From Geobacteraceae bacterium (GTDB taxonomy: Bacteria > Desulfobacterota > Desulfuromonadia > Geobacterales > Geobacteraceae): DNA of 64,000 bases. Location of the stretch: contig JAMXLF010000070.1 of assembly GCA_024281055.1 (NCBI GenBank), forward strand, positions 56,997-120,996, in the 5' to 3' direction. The notes under the pieces were generated by a model. The model did not search any database, had not been told where the DNA came from, and was given only the letters and a program-made list of their open reading frames with translations. Made by a program: the position numbers and the translations under genes. The stretch's first letter is position 1. Every line of letters begins with the position of its first letter. This document shows positions 43,946 through 53,289 of the stretch, in pieces.

Positions 43946-45099
43946 GTCGGAGTTTTCCCGCTCTCGCCGAGGACGATGTCGAGCACCTGACGTGCCGCAT
44001 CGGGCCGGCCGAGACGGTGCGCGTTTTCCCTCAGCCGGGCAAGCCGCTGCCGGTCGGCGAGGAGGTCCTGCACCCGCCAGGCGAGCGCTCCGGCGTCGCA
44101 CGCCTTGAGGGCTGCGCCGTTTTCCAGGAGGAAATCGGCGTTGCGTTCCTCCTGCCCGGGGATGGGGGAGACGACGATCATCGGGAGCCCCATGGCCAGG
44201 CACTCGGAGGTGGTGAGCCCGCCCGGCTTGGTTATGGCCAGGTCAGCCGCCGCCATGACCCGTTCGATCACTCTGGTGAAGCCCAGGGGGACGAGCCGGC
44301 CCGGATGGCGGGCCGCGATCTCGCGCAGGGAGTCGAGGAGCCGCTCGTTTTTCCCGGCCAGGGCCACCAACTGGAAATCGGCGTCCATGTGCAGGAGCCG
44401 CTTGGCGAGGGTTTCAATCCCCCCGACCCCGGCGCCTCCCGACATCATCAGGAGGGTTGCCCGGTTCGGGTCGAGGTTGAATTCGGTGGCGCTCTTGCTC
44501 CGTGACTGCGGGTCGCTGAAGACCGGCATGATCGGAATGCCGGTGACATGGATGATGTCGCGGGGGATGCCCCGTTCCGCCATCCGCCACGCCACCTCGT
44601 CGTTGGCGGCGAAGTAGCCGCTCATCCCCTCGTGGAGCCAGAGGGCATGGACGTCGAAATCGGTCACCTGCACCCAGACCGGCCGGGCGAAACCGCCGTT
44701 TCTCACCTTGCGGGAGAGGATCTGCGCCGGCAGGAAGTGGGTGCAGATGACGTGGTCCGGGGCGATCTCCCGCAGGACATTCTTCAGCTTCTGCGTGTTG
44801 AGCCGTTCGACGGCGATCCGCAGCCGGGAGAGGGCCGAGTCGACCTTCCCCCGGTCGGTTTTGTCGTAGAGGTAGCCCCAGAAGGCGGGGTGGTGCTCCA
44901 CCACCTTGAGGTAGGTGTCGGCGTAGATGGTGCGGAAGAGTTTCGGCACCAGGTCCATGATGTCCACGTGGACCACCTCCGCCTCGGGGTACCAGCGCTC
45001 CGCCGCCGCCTCCAGGGCCTGGGCGGCCCGCACGTGTCCGGCGCCGGCGGAGACGCTGAAGACGGCGATCTTACGATTGTTTCCGTGCTTGACGGTCAT
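43942..45099 (-). CDS. GT28-family glycolipid glycosyltransferase (MGDG synthase-like)
   Basis: 385 residues from ATG 45099, with AAAGGG upstream; a GTG at 45114 overlapping the previous stop is the alternative. The N-terminal MGDG-synthase domain has IAVFSVSAGAGHVRAAQALEAAAE, YLYDKTDRGKVD and VICTHFLPAQILS. The C-terminal GT28 domain has LLMMSGGAGVGGIETLAKRLL, DLAITKPGGLTTSECLAMGLPMI and IPGQEERNADFL. Relatives add galactose or glucose to diacylglycerol. In this operon it probably glycosylates a membrane lipid; the acceptor could be unusual given the nearby hopanoid genes. Confidence 0.9.
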   Translation of the reverse strand: MTVKHGNNRKIAVFSVSAGAGHVRAAQALEAAAERWYPEAEVVHVDIMDLVPKLFRTIYADTYLKVVEHHPAFWGYLYDKTDRGKVDSALSRLRIAVERLNTQKLKNVLREIAPDHVICTHFLPAQILSRKVRNGGFARPVWVQVTDFDVHALWLHEGMSGYFAANDEVAWRMAERGIPRDIIHVTGIPIMPVFSDPQSRSKSATEFNLDPNRATLLMMSGGAGVGGIETLAKRLLHMDADFQLVALAGKNERLLDSLREIAARHPGRLVPLGFTRVIERVMAAADLAITKPGGLTTSECLAMGLPMIVVSPIPGQEERNADFLLENGAALKACDAGALAWRVQDLLADRQRLARLRENAHRLGRPDAARQVLDIVLGESGKTPT

Positions 45100-45110
45100 G
45101 GGTTTCCCTT

Positions 45111-46652
45111 TCACTTCCTCTTTGCCACCTCTTCCGGCGCGTCCTGGATGAGGATGTGCCAGTTGGGGCGCTGCCAGCTCTTGCGGAACTGTGTTACGGT
45201 CGACTCCACGGCCCGCTTTTCCTTCTCAAAGCCGTCGAGGAAGAGGATGAAGTCCGCCTGGGCCGCGGCGCTGCCTGACTGCTCGTCGAACTGGCGCACC
45301 ATGTCGTTGGGGGTGCTTACCTTGCGCCCCAGCACCTCGGTGATGGGGAAGCGGAGCCCTGCCATTCCCGGGCCCGGTTCGTAGGCCTTGAAGACCAGCT
45401 CCGAGCAGACGAGGGACGCGTCGGTGGAGAAGTCGAAGTTGAAGTCGTAGGGGCGGCCGCTGTAGTGAAAGGCCCTCATGATGGCCAGCGCCTTGTCCGT
45501 TTTGGACAGGCGCGGACGGATCACGCCGATGGAATCGGCGGCGCCGGTGTACTCAAGCGAGGTGAACGAAACTCCTTCCGAGATCGCTTCCAGGATGCGG
45601 ACCGGGTGCTCGTCAAATTTCGGAACCAGGCTGGAGGCGTATGCGATCGGGTAACGCTGCCGCAAGAGCGACTCGAAATTGCCATCGGCGCTCCCCTGTG
45701 TCCTGACCCACTCCCGCACTGTCGGGTCTTCGAAGAACGCCCGCCGCTCCTCCGGTGTTCCGACATACAGGGCCACGTGGGTCCAGAATCCCGGAAGCCC
45801 CAGGTTGGAGAGGTACCATTCGTGCCGTTCGAACAGGATGTCCCCCGGCTGGAGACGCTTTCCCATCGCCGTGACCTGTTTGGCGGAGATCAGGTGCTTA
45901 TGTGGCCTCGCGACCTTTGTGTCACCCATCCACTCCGAGACCCCCTTCTGCAGCGGAAACCAGGCGCTAAACCCCGCCTTCTGCACCACGGCCAGGGCGT
46001 TCTTCAGGGTCAGCTCATGCCCCTTTCCCTTTCCCATCCTCCAGATGGCGGCACTATCTTCGTCGATGGCCGGCTGCAGCTCTTTTGCGCCGTCGGCATA
46101 GCTTTTGGCGATCACCTGGCGGGCGGCGAACTCCGTGGCGATGGCCACGTTGAGGAAGCGGAACTTGAAGCGGGCAAAGGTCCCGGCCGGGATCCCCAGC
46201 TCCGGCACCGCGTCGTTCAGGATGATGTCCAGGTCAGGGTTCCTGTCCGCCAGGGCGATGAACTCCAGGGCATAGCGGTAGCCGGCGAGAAAAGCGGCGT
46301 TGCCGAGTTGGTACGCCTCGGCCTTTTTGGCCTTGTCCCTGCCATTGGTATCCCGCTTTTCACGGCGGATGGCGTCGAGGGCCGCCTCGCTGTCGAGGAC
46401 GGCGCTCCAGGTGGTCCAGACGGCCATCTTGTCGTTGCGGCTGAGGAGGGTCTTTTTCCCTTCCTTGTCCGGGGCGAACAGGTCGGGGCGGGAACGGGCG
46501 AACTCCACCGCGCCGCGCAGACCGCTGCGGGCAACCGTGAAGGGTTGTCGGTCGCGGGCCAGGGAGCGATTGTCTTCGGTGGCAGCCGTGACGGTCGATA
46601 AACACGTGAGGAGGCTTGCGGTCAGGACGAGGACAGCCAGGAGTTTGTTCAT
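45111..46652 (-). CDS. Exported permuted papain-fold (YiiX/DUF830-like) protein, paralogue 1
   Basis: 513 residues with a signal peptide (MNKLLAVLVLTASLLTCLSTVTA). A helical N-terminal half of ~270 residues precedes the catalytic-type domain: LQPGDILFERHEWYLSNLGLPGFWTHVALYVG with the His, and YDFNFDFSTDASLVCSELVFKAY with the Cys, the His-before-Cys order of permuted NlpC/P60 (YiiX/YebB) enzymes. Such folds include lipid-acting and amidase enzymes. It stands 17 bases after a second paralogue. Substrate unknown; periplasmic or lipid-facing location expected. Confidence 0.85.
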   Translation of the reverse strand: MNKLLAVLVLTASLLTCLSTVTAATEDNRSLARDRQPFTVARSGLRGAVEFARSRPDLFAPDKEGKKTLLSRNDKMAVWTTWSAVLDSEAALDAIRREKRDTNGRDKAKKAEAYQLGNAAFLAGYRYALEFIALADRNPDLDIILNDAVPELGIPAGTFARFKFRFLNVAIATEFAARQVIAKSYADGAKELQPAIDEDSAAIWRMGKGKGHELTLKNALAVVQKAGFSAWFPLQKGVSEWMGDTKVARPHKHLISAKQVTAMGKRLQPGDILFERHEWYLSNLGLPGFWTHVALYVGTPEERRAFFEDPTVREWVRTQGSADGNFESLLRQRYPIAYASSLVPKFDEHPVRILEAISEGVSFTSLEYTGAADSIGVIRPRLSKTDKALAIMRAFHYSGRPYDFNFDFSTDASLVCSELVFKAYEPGPGMAGLRFPITEVLGRKVSTPNDMVRQFDEQSGSAAAQADFILFLDGFEKEKRAVESTVTQFRKSWQRPNWHILIQDAPEEVAKRK

Positions 46653-46668
46653 TATGGTGTTCGCTCCG

Positions 46669-48219
46669 TTACTTTCCATTTTCCACACCCATCAGCTCCG
46701 TCATGCGCACAAGCTGTGCGTCCTTGACCTTGCCGCCGTCGTGGTAGAAGGTGACCAACTGGAGGGGGCCGTCATTGGTAGCCTTCACCGCTACGTCATC
46801 CGGGGTGAAGGTAGTGCGGCCGAGGGATTTCTGGGTGGGCCAGTCGATGCCGCTGTAACACAGGTAGACGAGCTTTGAGCAGTATACGCGCTCCTTGGAC
46901 TCCACGTCGAAGTTGAAGTCATACGGTTTCCCCACCTGGCGCAGGGCCTGGAGGATGGTGCGAGCCCGCTCTTCTCTGCCGAGCCCCGGCTTTCTCAGGA
47001 CGCCAATGCTGTCGATGTTCATGAAGTGCTGCAGGGTGTTCATCTCCACCCCGGAGCGGAGCGCCTCGATTACCAGCTGCCCCTTTCTGATCTCTTCCCG
47101 ATGTCGGGCCACCAGGGGATTGTCCCAGATACCCAGCTCCTTCAGTTCCGTCTCGGTGCCGAGCCAGACCGCCGCATGTCCCCAGTAGCCGGGGATGAGC
47201 TTGTCGGTCAGCCGGAAGGGGGTCTTCTCCAGGAGAATGTCGCCTGCCTGGAGGTGTTCGCTGACGTCTGCCATCACGTCGGCGCGACCGAAGAGCTTCC
47301 CCTTGCGTGTTTCGACAAGACCCACCGCATTGCCGAAGACCATGCTGAAAAGGCTCACCCCGTCCCGTTCGAAGCCGGTCAGGGTGTCGGTGGTCACCGC
47401 CCCCATAAAACCGAGCTTGCGGCCGACGACATAGAAGGGCGACCATTTTTTGACCATGCCGTAGGAGGGGCTCTGGGTGATGAGGGCGGCAACGTAGGCG
47501 GCATCCTGGCCTTCCGCCGTGACCTGCTGCATCTTCTTCGCTTCCTTATCGAAGAACTTGATCGCCTTCCGCACCCGCTGCCGATTGGTGACGGAATTGT
47601 AGTTGAGTGTCACCTTGGACAGGGCCGCGCTGTTCACCGCGTAACCGGGGTCCCGTTCGTTGAGGAGGCGGCGCAGCTTGGCATCCCCCTCGAAGAGGGT
47701 GATGGCCAGGAGGTAATTGTCGTACAGGACGAGGGCGGAGGAGAGGGAAAGGGCGATCCCCTTGAACCGGCTCTCCGGGGTGATCCCCAGTGATTTAAGA
47801 TCCTTCTCAGAGGCATCGAGCCAGCATTCATGGGCTTCGGCCACGGGAAGGAGCTCTTTGCGAAGTGCAAGATGCGCGACAATCCCCCGGTTGAGCGTGT
47901 CCAGGTCGTCCCCCGACAGGGGCTTGCCCTGATCCATCTTCTCCTTGATCCGGGTGCCGACCTTGATGGTTTCCGCCCGCAGGGCCAGTGCCCGCTCCGC
48001 GAGGTTGCGGAAGCCGAAGATCTCCCGGTCGAGGGAACGCTCGACAGAGGTCCGGTCGGTGCCGTGGACGGAGACGAGGTGGCCCGGGCAGGCCTCCGTG
48101 GCAGCTTTTCCATTGCCCCGGGCAAGCTCCTTGAGCGATTGGGCCGGTGCGGATACCGGCAGGGCCAGGGCGATGACGAGCAGGGTGGTGAGCGGCGAGA
48201 TGACGGGTTTCATGCGCAT
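46669..48219 (-). CDS. Exported permuted papain-fold (YiiX/DUF830-like) protein, paralogue 2
   Basis: 516 residues from ATG 48219, with GGAG nine bases upstream, and a signal peptide (LLVIALALPVSAPAQ). As in its neighbour, a long helical N-terminal part precedes LQAGDILLEKTPFRLTDKLIPGYWGHAAVWLG (His) and YDFNFDVESKERVYCSKLVYLCY (Cys). It ends with FTPDDVAV and LVTFYHDGG. The overall match in length and domain order shows a tandem duplication, but the sequences have diverged strongly, so the two may act on different substrates or as a pair. Confidence 0.85.
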   Translation of the reverse strand: MRMKPVISPLTTLLVIALALPVSAPAQSLKELARGNGKAATEACPGHLVSVHGTDRTSVERSLDREIFGFRNLAERALALRAETIKVGTRIKEKMDQGKPLSGDDLDTLNRGIVAHLALRKELLPVAEAHECWLDASEKDLKSLGITPESRFKGIALSLSSALVLYDNYLLAITLFEGDAKLRRLLNERDPGYAVNSAALSKVTLNYNSVTNRQRVRKAIKFFDKEAKKMQQVTAEGQDAAYVAALITQSPSYGMVKKWSPFYVVGRKLGFMGAVTTDTLTGFERDGVSLFSMVFGNAVGLVETRKGKLFGRADVMADVSEHLQAGDILLEKTPFRLTDKLIPGYWGHAAVWLGTETELKELGIWDNPLVARHREEIRKGQLVIEALRSGVEMNTLQHFMNIDSIGVLRKPGLGREERARTILQALRQVGKPYDFNFDVESKERVYCSKLVYLCYSGIDWPTQKSLGRTTFTPDDVAVKATNDGPLQLVTFYHDGGKVKDAQLVRMTELMGVENGK

Positions 48220-48268
48220 GAATCGTTTCTCCGTACGGTCCTGACAATTTCTTCGGGGCAAAGACTTT

Positions 48269-48862
48269 CTATTTCCTGAGAGTCAACTGTTCCCCATACT
48301 TCCGGATGAAGTGTTTGAAATTCACCCACACGTCGTTGAAGCCGAAGGCCTGCATCTCCGCCTCGGCGTCGGCAAGCCGCCACCCTTCCACCTTCATCCG
48401 GTAGGCGGCGACGACGATGCCGGTGCGGTCCTGGCCATGGCGGCAGTGGACGAAGACCGGCTGGTTCGCCGGGTCGGCCATGAGCGCCACCACCCGGTCG
48501 ACCTTCGCCGCGAGGTGGTCGGTGGACATCTCCATCGGCACCTCGATGGAGCGCATTCCCGCCTCCTCCACCGCTTTCTTTTCACTCGCCGAAGTGCGCA
48601 GGTTGATGACCGTTTTGATTCCCAGCTTCTTCAGGGTGGCGTACCCCGCTGCGTCAGGCTGTGCGCCGCGGTAGACTCCGGGTGCCACCTTGCCGACATT
48701 GGCGAGTCCCGGCAGGGTCCCGTGAATGCGCGTGGAGGCATGGGCGCCATCCGGGAGGACAGCGGCTGCCGGGTCGGCAGGGGCACCGTTTCCGGCGAAG
48801 ATAAAGCCGGGAGATGCCAGCAACGTGAGAAGGAAGATTGCCCAAAGAACGAGTTGGTTCAT
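48269..48862 (-). CDS. Exported dual-specificity/tyrosine phosphatase-like protein
   Basis: 197 residues from ATG 48862, chosen because it gives a compact signal peptide (MNQLVLWAIFLLTLLASPGFIFA); ATG 48871 is close by. The catalytic P-loop HCRHGQDRTGIVVAAYR fits H-C-x5-R-T, with a preceding GVYRGAQPDAAGYATLKKLGIKTVINLR typical of the DSP/SiW14-like group. An exported phosphatase of this fold is more likely to act on lipid or inositol phosphates or phosphosugars than on cytoplasmic proteins. It heads the operon with the two YiiX paralogues and the GT28 enzyme. Confidence 0.87.
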   Translation of the reverse strand: MNQLVLWAIFLLTLLASPGFIFAGNGAPADPAAAVLPDGAHASTRIHGTLPGLANVGKVAPGVYRGAQPDAAGYATLKKLGIKTVINLRTSASEKKAVEEAGMRSIEVPMEMSTDHLAAKVDRVVALMADPANQPVFVHCRHGQDRTGIVVAAYRMKVEGWRLADAEAEMQAFGFNDVWVNFKHFIRKYGEQLTLRK

Positions 48863-49146
48863 GCGGTCCATCCCGGTAAATATGAGTACTTGCGCCTTCA
48901 TGGGTTTGACTTTGTCAGCAAGATACTGTTCTTTGCATACAATGACAATATCTTTTGTAGAGCACACTCATAAAATTATCATAACGTGAGGCCTCGCCCT
49001 GGAGCGATTTACCTCTTTTCCGCTCTCTCAATGCTGTAAAAGCTCCCGGGGGGTGGACGCCGTGAGCCGATCTCCTTCTCTGGCGGCCTTTTCCAGGAGG
49101 ACAAAAGGTTATTGCGGTCGAGAATACTGTGGGAGTTTCATCCGCT

Positions 49147-50553
49147 CTATTGGCGGGTACCGTTTGTCGCACTCATCTGCCGCCAGAGCCGGGCCGCCAT
49201 CCCGGCAAGGAGCACCACCCCGAGGACGAGTCCCCCCCAGAGGGCCGCCTTCTTCCACGTGGTGGCTGGGATGCGCGGCCGCAAGGCCGCCCTGCCCCCC
49301 AACGATTCCTGCGGTCCTGCGCTGGCCGGAGCCGGCTGGACCTTGTCCTGCCCGGGACTCTGGAGGGTAGTGAGGAAGGCGTCGTCCGTGGGGGCGCAGA
49401 GCCCTTCCCGGGCACTGCCGTAAGCTAGGAGAAACGGGGTTGGGCCGCGGGAGACGAACACGAGGCGGTGGGGGAACCAGCCTACCTCCAGCAGCGGCAG
49501 ACCGGTGCCGAGGCCGCCGCCGCTATCCTCGATTCGGATCAGCCAGTAGCGGTCAGTAGTGGCCGGCAGGGCCACGGCGGTGCTTTCCAGCTCTGATCCT
49601 CCCTGGTGCAGGCGGTAGAGGAGCCCCTGGTGCCGGACCGTCCAGGAGGTTTTCTCGTCCGGCCGAGAGGAAAAGGTGGCCCGGACGAGGGTGTTCTCCT
49701 CGGGAAAGCGGAGACGGAGTCGGTCGATGGGGAGGTGCCCGCCGGTGTCGACAAGATACTCGCCAGGTCTCCCTTTCACGGGAGCTGCCGTCAGGGTGCG
49801 CCAGTGGCGAAGCGGTTCAGACGTGGTAGGGGCGAGCCGGGCCGTTGCGCCGATAAGACAGGGGGCTCCCTGCTCAGGAATCAAATAGAGGCGGTAGTAT
49901 TTTGCTTTAACGACAGAGAACTCCACATTCTGCCGTTCCAGGGTCGAGCTTCCTGCCCGCAGGCTCGCCACGGCACCGGCGGCATGATGTGTCCAGTGCT
50001 CCATGTCATCGCTCACTGCGACCTGCACCGTCCCGAGGTAGTTGCCGGCCGGCACGGTCCAGGCGAGGTCGAGCCCTGCCACCAGCTGCTCCAGCCGTGT
50101 CGCATCGAGGATATAGCCAGTCGGGGGCCGGGCCGGCGCCTGTCCCGGCGTGGTCGTCAGGTTGACGATGGCGCCTGTTGCGTCGGTCTTCACCTGGAGC
50201 GCCATCCCGGTGGCACTGCCGGCACTGGCTGCCGGCAGGGGGAAAATCGGGAGGGGGCGGGTTTCGGCTGGAGCCTGAGGTGCGGTAGAGGGGACCAGGA
50301 CGAAGGGGACCGGCTCGCCGCTGCCGTTGAAGATGCAGATGTCGGCCAGGTCCGGGCGGAGCGCGCCCTGGTAGGCCTTATCGGGGAGCGGCAGCTCGTG
50401 GAGCGCCTCGCTACCGGAGAGGGTCAGACGCATGCCGTAGGCGAAATCCTGAGGTGTCAGGGTGTCTGCCGGGGCTGGGGAGGCGATGGCAAACAACAGG
50501 GCCAGAGCCATCTGGCACGCAAAGCCGCAAAGTCGTAAAGTTCCCGCTCTCAC
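49147..50553 (-). CDS. DUF3999-family exported membrane-anchored protein
   Basis: 468 residues from GTG 50553, overlapping the DUF2339 stop as GTGA. A signal peptide (CQMALALLFAIASPAPADT) leads into a beta-rich periplasmic body with EPVPFVLVPS, two discoidin-like stretches (TVQVAVSDDMEHWTHH, DRYWLIRIEDSGG) and LPLLEVGWFPHRLVFVSRG. A C-terminal membrane helix follows (AALWGGLVLGVVLLAGMAARLW). This arrangement and its pairing with DUF2339 match DUF3999. The family's function is unknown; the discoidin-like parts hint at carbohydrate binding. Confidence 0.85.
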   Translation of the reverse strand: MRAGTLRLCGFACQMALALLFAIASPAPADTLTPQDFAYGMRLTLSGSEALHELPLPDKAYQGALRPDLADICIFNGSGEPVPFVLVPSTAPQAPAETRPLPIFPLPAASAGSATGMALQVKTDATGAIVNLTTTPGQAPARPPTGYILDATRLEQLVAGLDLAWTVPAGNYLGTVQVAVSDDMEHWTHHAAGAVASLRAGSSTLERQNVEFSVVKAKYYRLYLIPEQGAPCLIGATARLAPTTSEPLRHWRTLTAAPVKGRPGEYLVDTGGHLPIDRLRLRFPEENTLVRATFSSRPDEKTSWTVRHQGLLYRLHQGGSELESTAVALPATTDRYWLIRIEDSGGGLGTGLPLLEVGWFPHRLVFVSRGPTPFLLAYGSAREGLCAPTDDAFLTTLQSPGQDKVQPAPASAGPQESLGGRAALRPRIPATTWKKAALWGGLVLGVVLLAGMAARLWRQMSATNGTRQ

Positions 50554-53279
50554 GCCGCACCCCCTTCGCCGCTGCGCGGCGGGACTGGCGCGAACCAGCC
50601 GATGACCAGGAGGAGCACGCCGACCACGACGAAGGAGATAATCCGCTCCACGGTGCCGTGGTGGGCCAGGTCGACGAGGAAGAGTTTCCCAACCACCACG
50701 CCGAGGAGGGCGGCACCGGCGATCCAGAAGTGGCGCAGCCCCCTGTGAGTGGCAAAGGTCATCACCACCAGGGCAGTGAGGCTCCAGAAGATGGAGAGTG
50801 CCGTCTGCACGAGCATCGATCCGAACAGGGCGTCGGGGGTGAAGGCCACACCGCTCCAGTGGTGGATGGAGCGAAGCAGAATTGCGTTCAGCCAGAGGAA
50901 AAGGGTTGCCCCGTAAGCGACCCGCAGCTCCCGGTGGGGGAGTTCGGCGGCGAGGCCGGGGAGGGCATCCGGCACCCTCGGGTACCAGGCTGCCAGGGCG
51001 ATCATGACGAGGAGCGTGGCGAGATCGAGGGGGTTCGCGAGCGGCAGATAGGGGAGGGGCCAGGGGTTCCCCGCCTGGGTCAGGCTGCCCACGGCCCAGA
51101 GCCAGCCGAAGAGCACGAGCGGGCCGCTGCCGAGGCCGAGGTACGTGGGGAAGTGACGGGACACCGGCCAGGGAAGGTCTTCGCCCTGGCGGGCGATGAG
51201 GAGTGCCAGGCCGGCGGGGAGCACACCCCAGGAGGTCAATGCCCAGGTGGCAAGTTGCGGCTGGCGGTGATCGATCTGCCAGGAGCATTCCCAGGCGGCG
51301 AGAAGTGCAATGAGCCAGAGCGGGGCGGCGTGCACGATGCCGGGGAGCGGGGGGCGCCTGTCGTCGCTGGCCCTGAGGAGCGCATACCAGACACCGAAAG
51401 CGACAGGCCAGACGAGGTAGCATCCTTGGACAGCCGGATGGCTTGCTCCGGTCAGGAAGAGGTAGAAGGTAAAGGCGGCCATGGCCGGCAGAAGGCCGAA
51501 GGCCGGCCAGTCGAGGAGCGGCCAGTCGAGGCGGGGGCGCAGGAAGCCGCAGACGCCGCAGGAGAGCGCGATGAAGGCGAGGTACGCGCCGTCGGCATAG
51601 GCGGGGAGCGTATGGAGGTGGATTTCGCGCAGCCCGCCCGCGAACCACCACATTATCCCCCAGGCGAAGAGTAGTGCTTCCATCCCTGTTTCCCATGATT
51701 CGAGCCGTTCGCTGTGGCGGCGGAGGAGGTAGGCGGCAAAGAGCGCTGCCCCGCTTACAAGGAGGCAACCGCTATAGAAGCCGTTCAGCACCGGTAAGTC
51801 GCCGCTGGGAAGGGCCGCCTCGGTGAGGAACGCCACGCCGGAGCCAATCAGCAGACAGTAGCCGAAGCCGCGGGAAAGCTGACGCTCCTGGCGAAGCCCC
51901 GCCCAGACCAAGGCCGCACCTTCCACGCCCCAGGCCGCGGCGGTCCAGCGGCCGTCGAAGGCGAGCGGGATGGCCAGGGTGGCGAACACCACGCCGAAGG
52001 CGAGGAAAGCGTCGCACAGGGAAAGGAGGGTTGAGGGGCTCTTCCGGAACAGGACCCCTGCGAGGGCGATGTAGTAGAGACCGAGGGCAAAGGCGCTCCA
52101 GGCAAGTCCGTACTCGAAGTGCTGCACGAGGCCGGCCTGGAGGGCGAAGGCGGCGATGGGCGTGCCGAAGACGAGGGTGCCGTCCAGGTACCCTTGCATC
52201 CCCTCCGGCCGGCGCGTGGCGAAGAGGATGGCGACGGCTGTGTAGGTGAGGAGAAACAGGACGAGGAACGGCTCGACGCTGGCAAAATGGGCGGCGGTGT
52301 AGAAGCGGCCGCCCCAGAGGGCGCTGACGATGAAAGTGCAGACAAAGCCGAGGATGTTCAGGCTTCGCCAGGCGCGGAACCAGGCAATACCGATGACGCC
52401 GACGTTGAGGACGGCGTAATAGCTGAAGAGCGTGACGGGGCTGCCGCTGCCGATGGAGGCAAGTTCCGGGGCGAGAAAGCCGCCGGCGGTACCGAGAACC
52501 GCCAGGGGCTGAGCGTCCTGGAGGACCGCAAGGGTGCCTGCCAGTGCGCAGATCGCCACGAGGAAGGCAAAACCGGCCGCGGTGGGAATGAGGTGGTAGA
52601 GGCGCATGGCGGCGAAGGTGGTGAGGTAGAGGATGCCGACCCCGCCCCCCTGGATCACCTGGGCATAGGTGGGACGGGCATCCCGAAGCCGCCACCCGGT
52701 GGCGAGGAGCACACAGCCGCCGAGGGCCGCTGCCGTAAGGCGAAGCTCCAGGGGGAAGAGGCCGTGCTGGGCGGCATACTTCACGAGGAACGCAACCCCG
52801 AAGAAGAGGATCACCACCCCGAGCTTGACAAGGAGGTTCTCGCCGCTCACCAGGCTTGCGAGCCAAGACGGGAGCGGTTCTCCAGCGGGTTCCGGTTGCG
52901 GCGGGGGGGTGTGCCGTTCCCGGTGCGGAGGGGGTGTTTGGAGGGGCGGCGCGCTTTCCCGTTTGCCGAAGGTGAGGGGCTCTTCGACCGGCTCGACCAG
53001 GTCGACGATGTCGCTGTCTCGTCGGTCCATGGCAGTTATTGTCCGCGGAGTTGCCGGCATTGCTACGTCCAGTCGTTTTTCCTGCGCCGGTTCCCGCCGC
53101 AGCCGGAGCTGCTCGATATCCAGCTTCAAGCCTTCAATCCTCTGGCGGAGGTGATGGACGGCATAGAGGAGGTAGCCGAAGCCTCCTCCCCAGAGCGCGC
53201 CGGCAAAGCCGGAATGGGTATCGAAGAGAAACCCGCCGATGAACATTCCTGCCACTATTGCCATCAGAGCCTGAATCAT
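50550..53279 (-). CDS. DUF2339-family polytopic membrane protein
   Basis: 909 residues from ATG 53279, with GTAGGAGG upstream. An N-terminal membrane segment with a glycine-rich FAGALWGGGFGYLLYAVHHLRQRIEGLKLDIEQL leads into a coiled coil and a Pro-rich linker. From about residue 140 some 25 membrane helices follow, beginning GENLLVKLGVVILFFGVAFLVKYAAQHG, the DUF2339 hallmark. The function of this very large family is unknown. It forms a coupled set with a 57-residue membrane protein upstream and DUF3999 downstream, probably one envelope complex. Confidence 0.9.
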   Translation of the reverse strand: MIQALMAIVAGMFIGGFLFDTHSGFAGALWGGGFGYLLYAVHHLRQRIEGLKLDIEQLRLRREPAQEKRLDVAMPATPRTITAMDRRDSDIVDLVEPVEEPLTFGKRESAPPLQTPPPHRERHTPPPQPEPAGEPLPSWLASLVSGENLLVKLGVVILFFGVAFLVKYAAQHGLFPLELRLTAAALGGCVLLATGWRLRDARPTYAQVIQGGGVGILYLTTFAAMRLYHLIPTAAGFAFLVAICALAGTLAVLQDAQPLAVLGTAGGFLAPELASIGSGSPVTLFSYYAVLNVGVIGIAWFRAWRSLNILGFVCTFIVSALWGGRFYTAAHFASVEPFLVLFLLTYTAVAILFATRRPEGMQGYLDGTLVFGTPIAAFALQAGLVQHFEYGLAWSAFALGLYYIALAGVLFRKSPSTLLSLCDAFLAFGVVFATLAIPLAFDGRWTAAAWGVEGAALVWAGLRQERQLSRGFGYCLLIGSGVAFLTEAALPSGDLPVLNGFYSGCLLVSGAALFAAYLLRRHSERLESWETGMEALLFAWGIMWWFAGGLREIHLHTLPAYADGAYLAFIALSCGVCGFLRPRLDWPLLDWPAFGLLPAMAAFTFYLFLTGASHPAVQGCYLVWPVAFGVWYALLRASDDRRPPLPGIVHAAPLWLIALLAAWECSWQIDHRQPQLATWALTSWGVLPAGLALLIARQGEDLPWPVSRHFPTYLGLGSGPLVLFGWLWAVGSLTQAGNPWPLPYLPLANPLDLATLLVMIALAAWYPRVPDALPGLAAELPHRELRVAYGATLFLWLNAILLRSIHHWSGVAFTPDALFGSMLVQTALSIFWSLTALVVMTFATHRGLRHFWIAGAALLGVVVGKLFLVDLAHHGTVERIISFVVVGVLLLVIGWFAPVPPRSGEGGAA

Positions 53280-53289
53280 GACACGCCTC

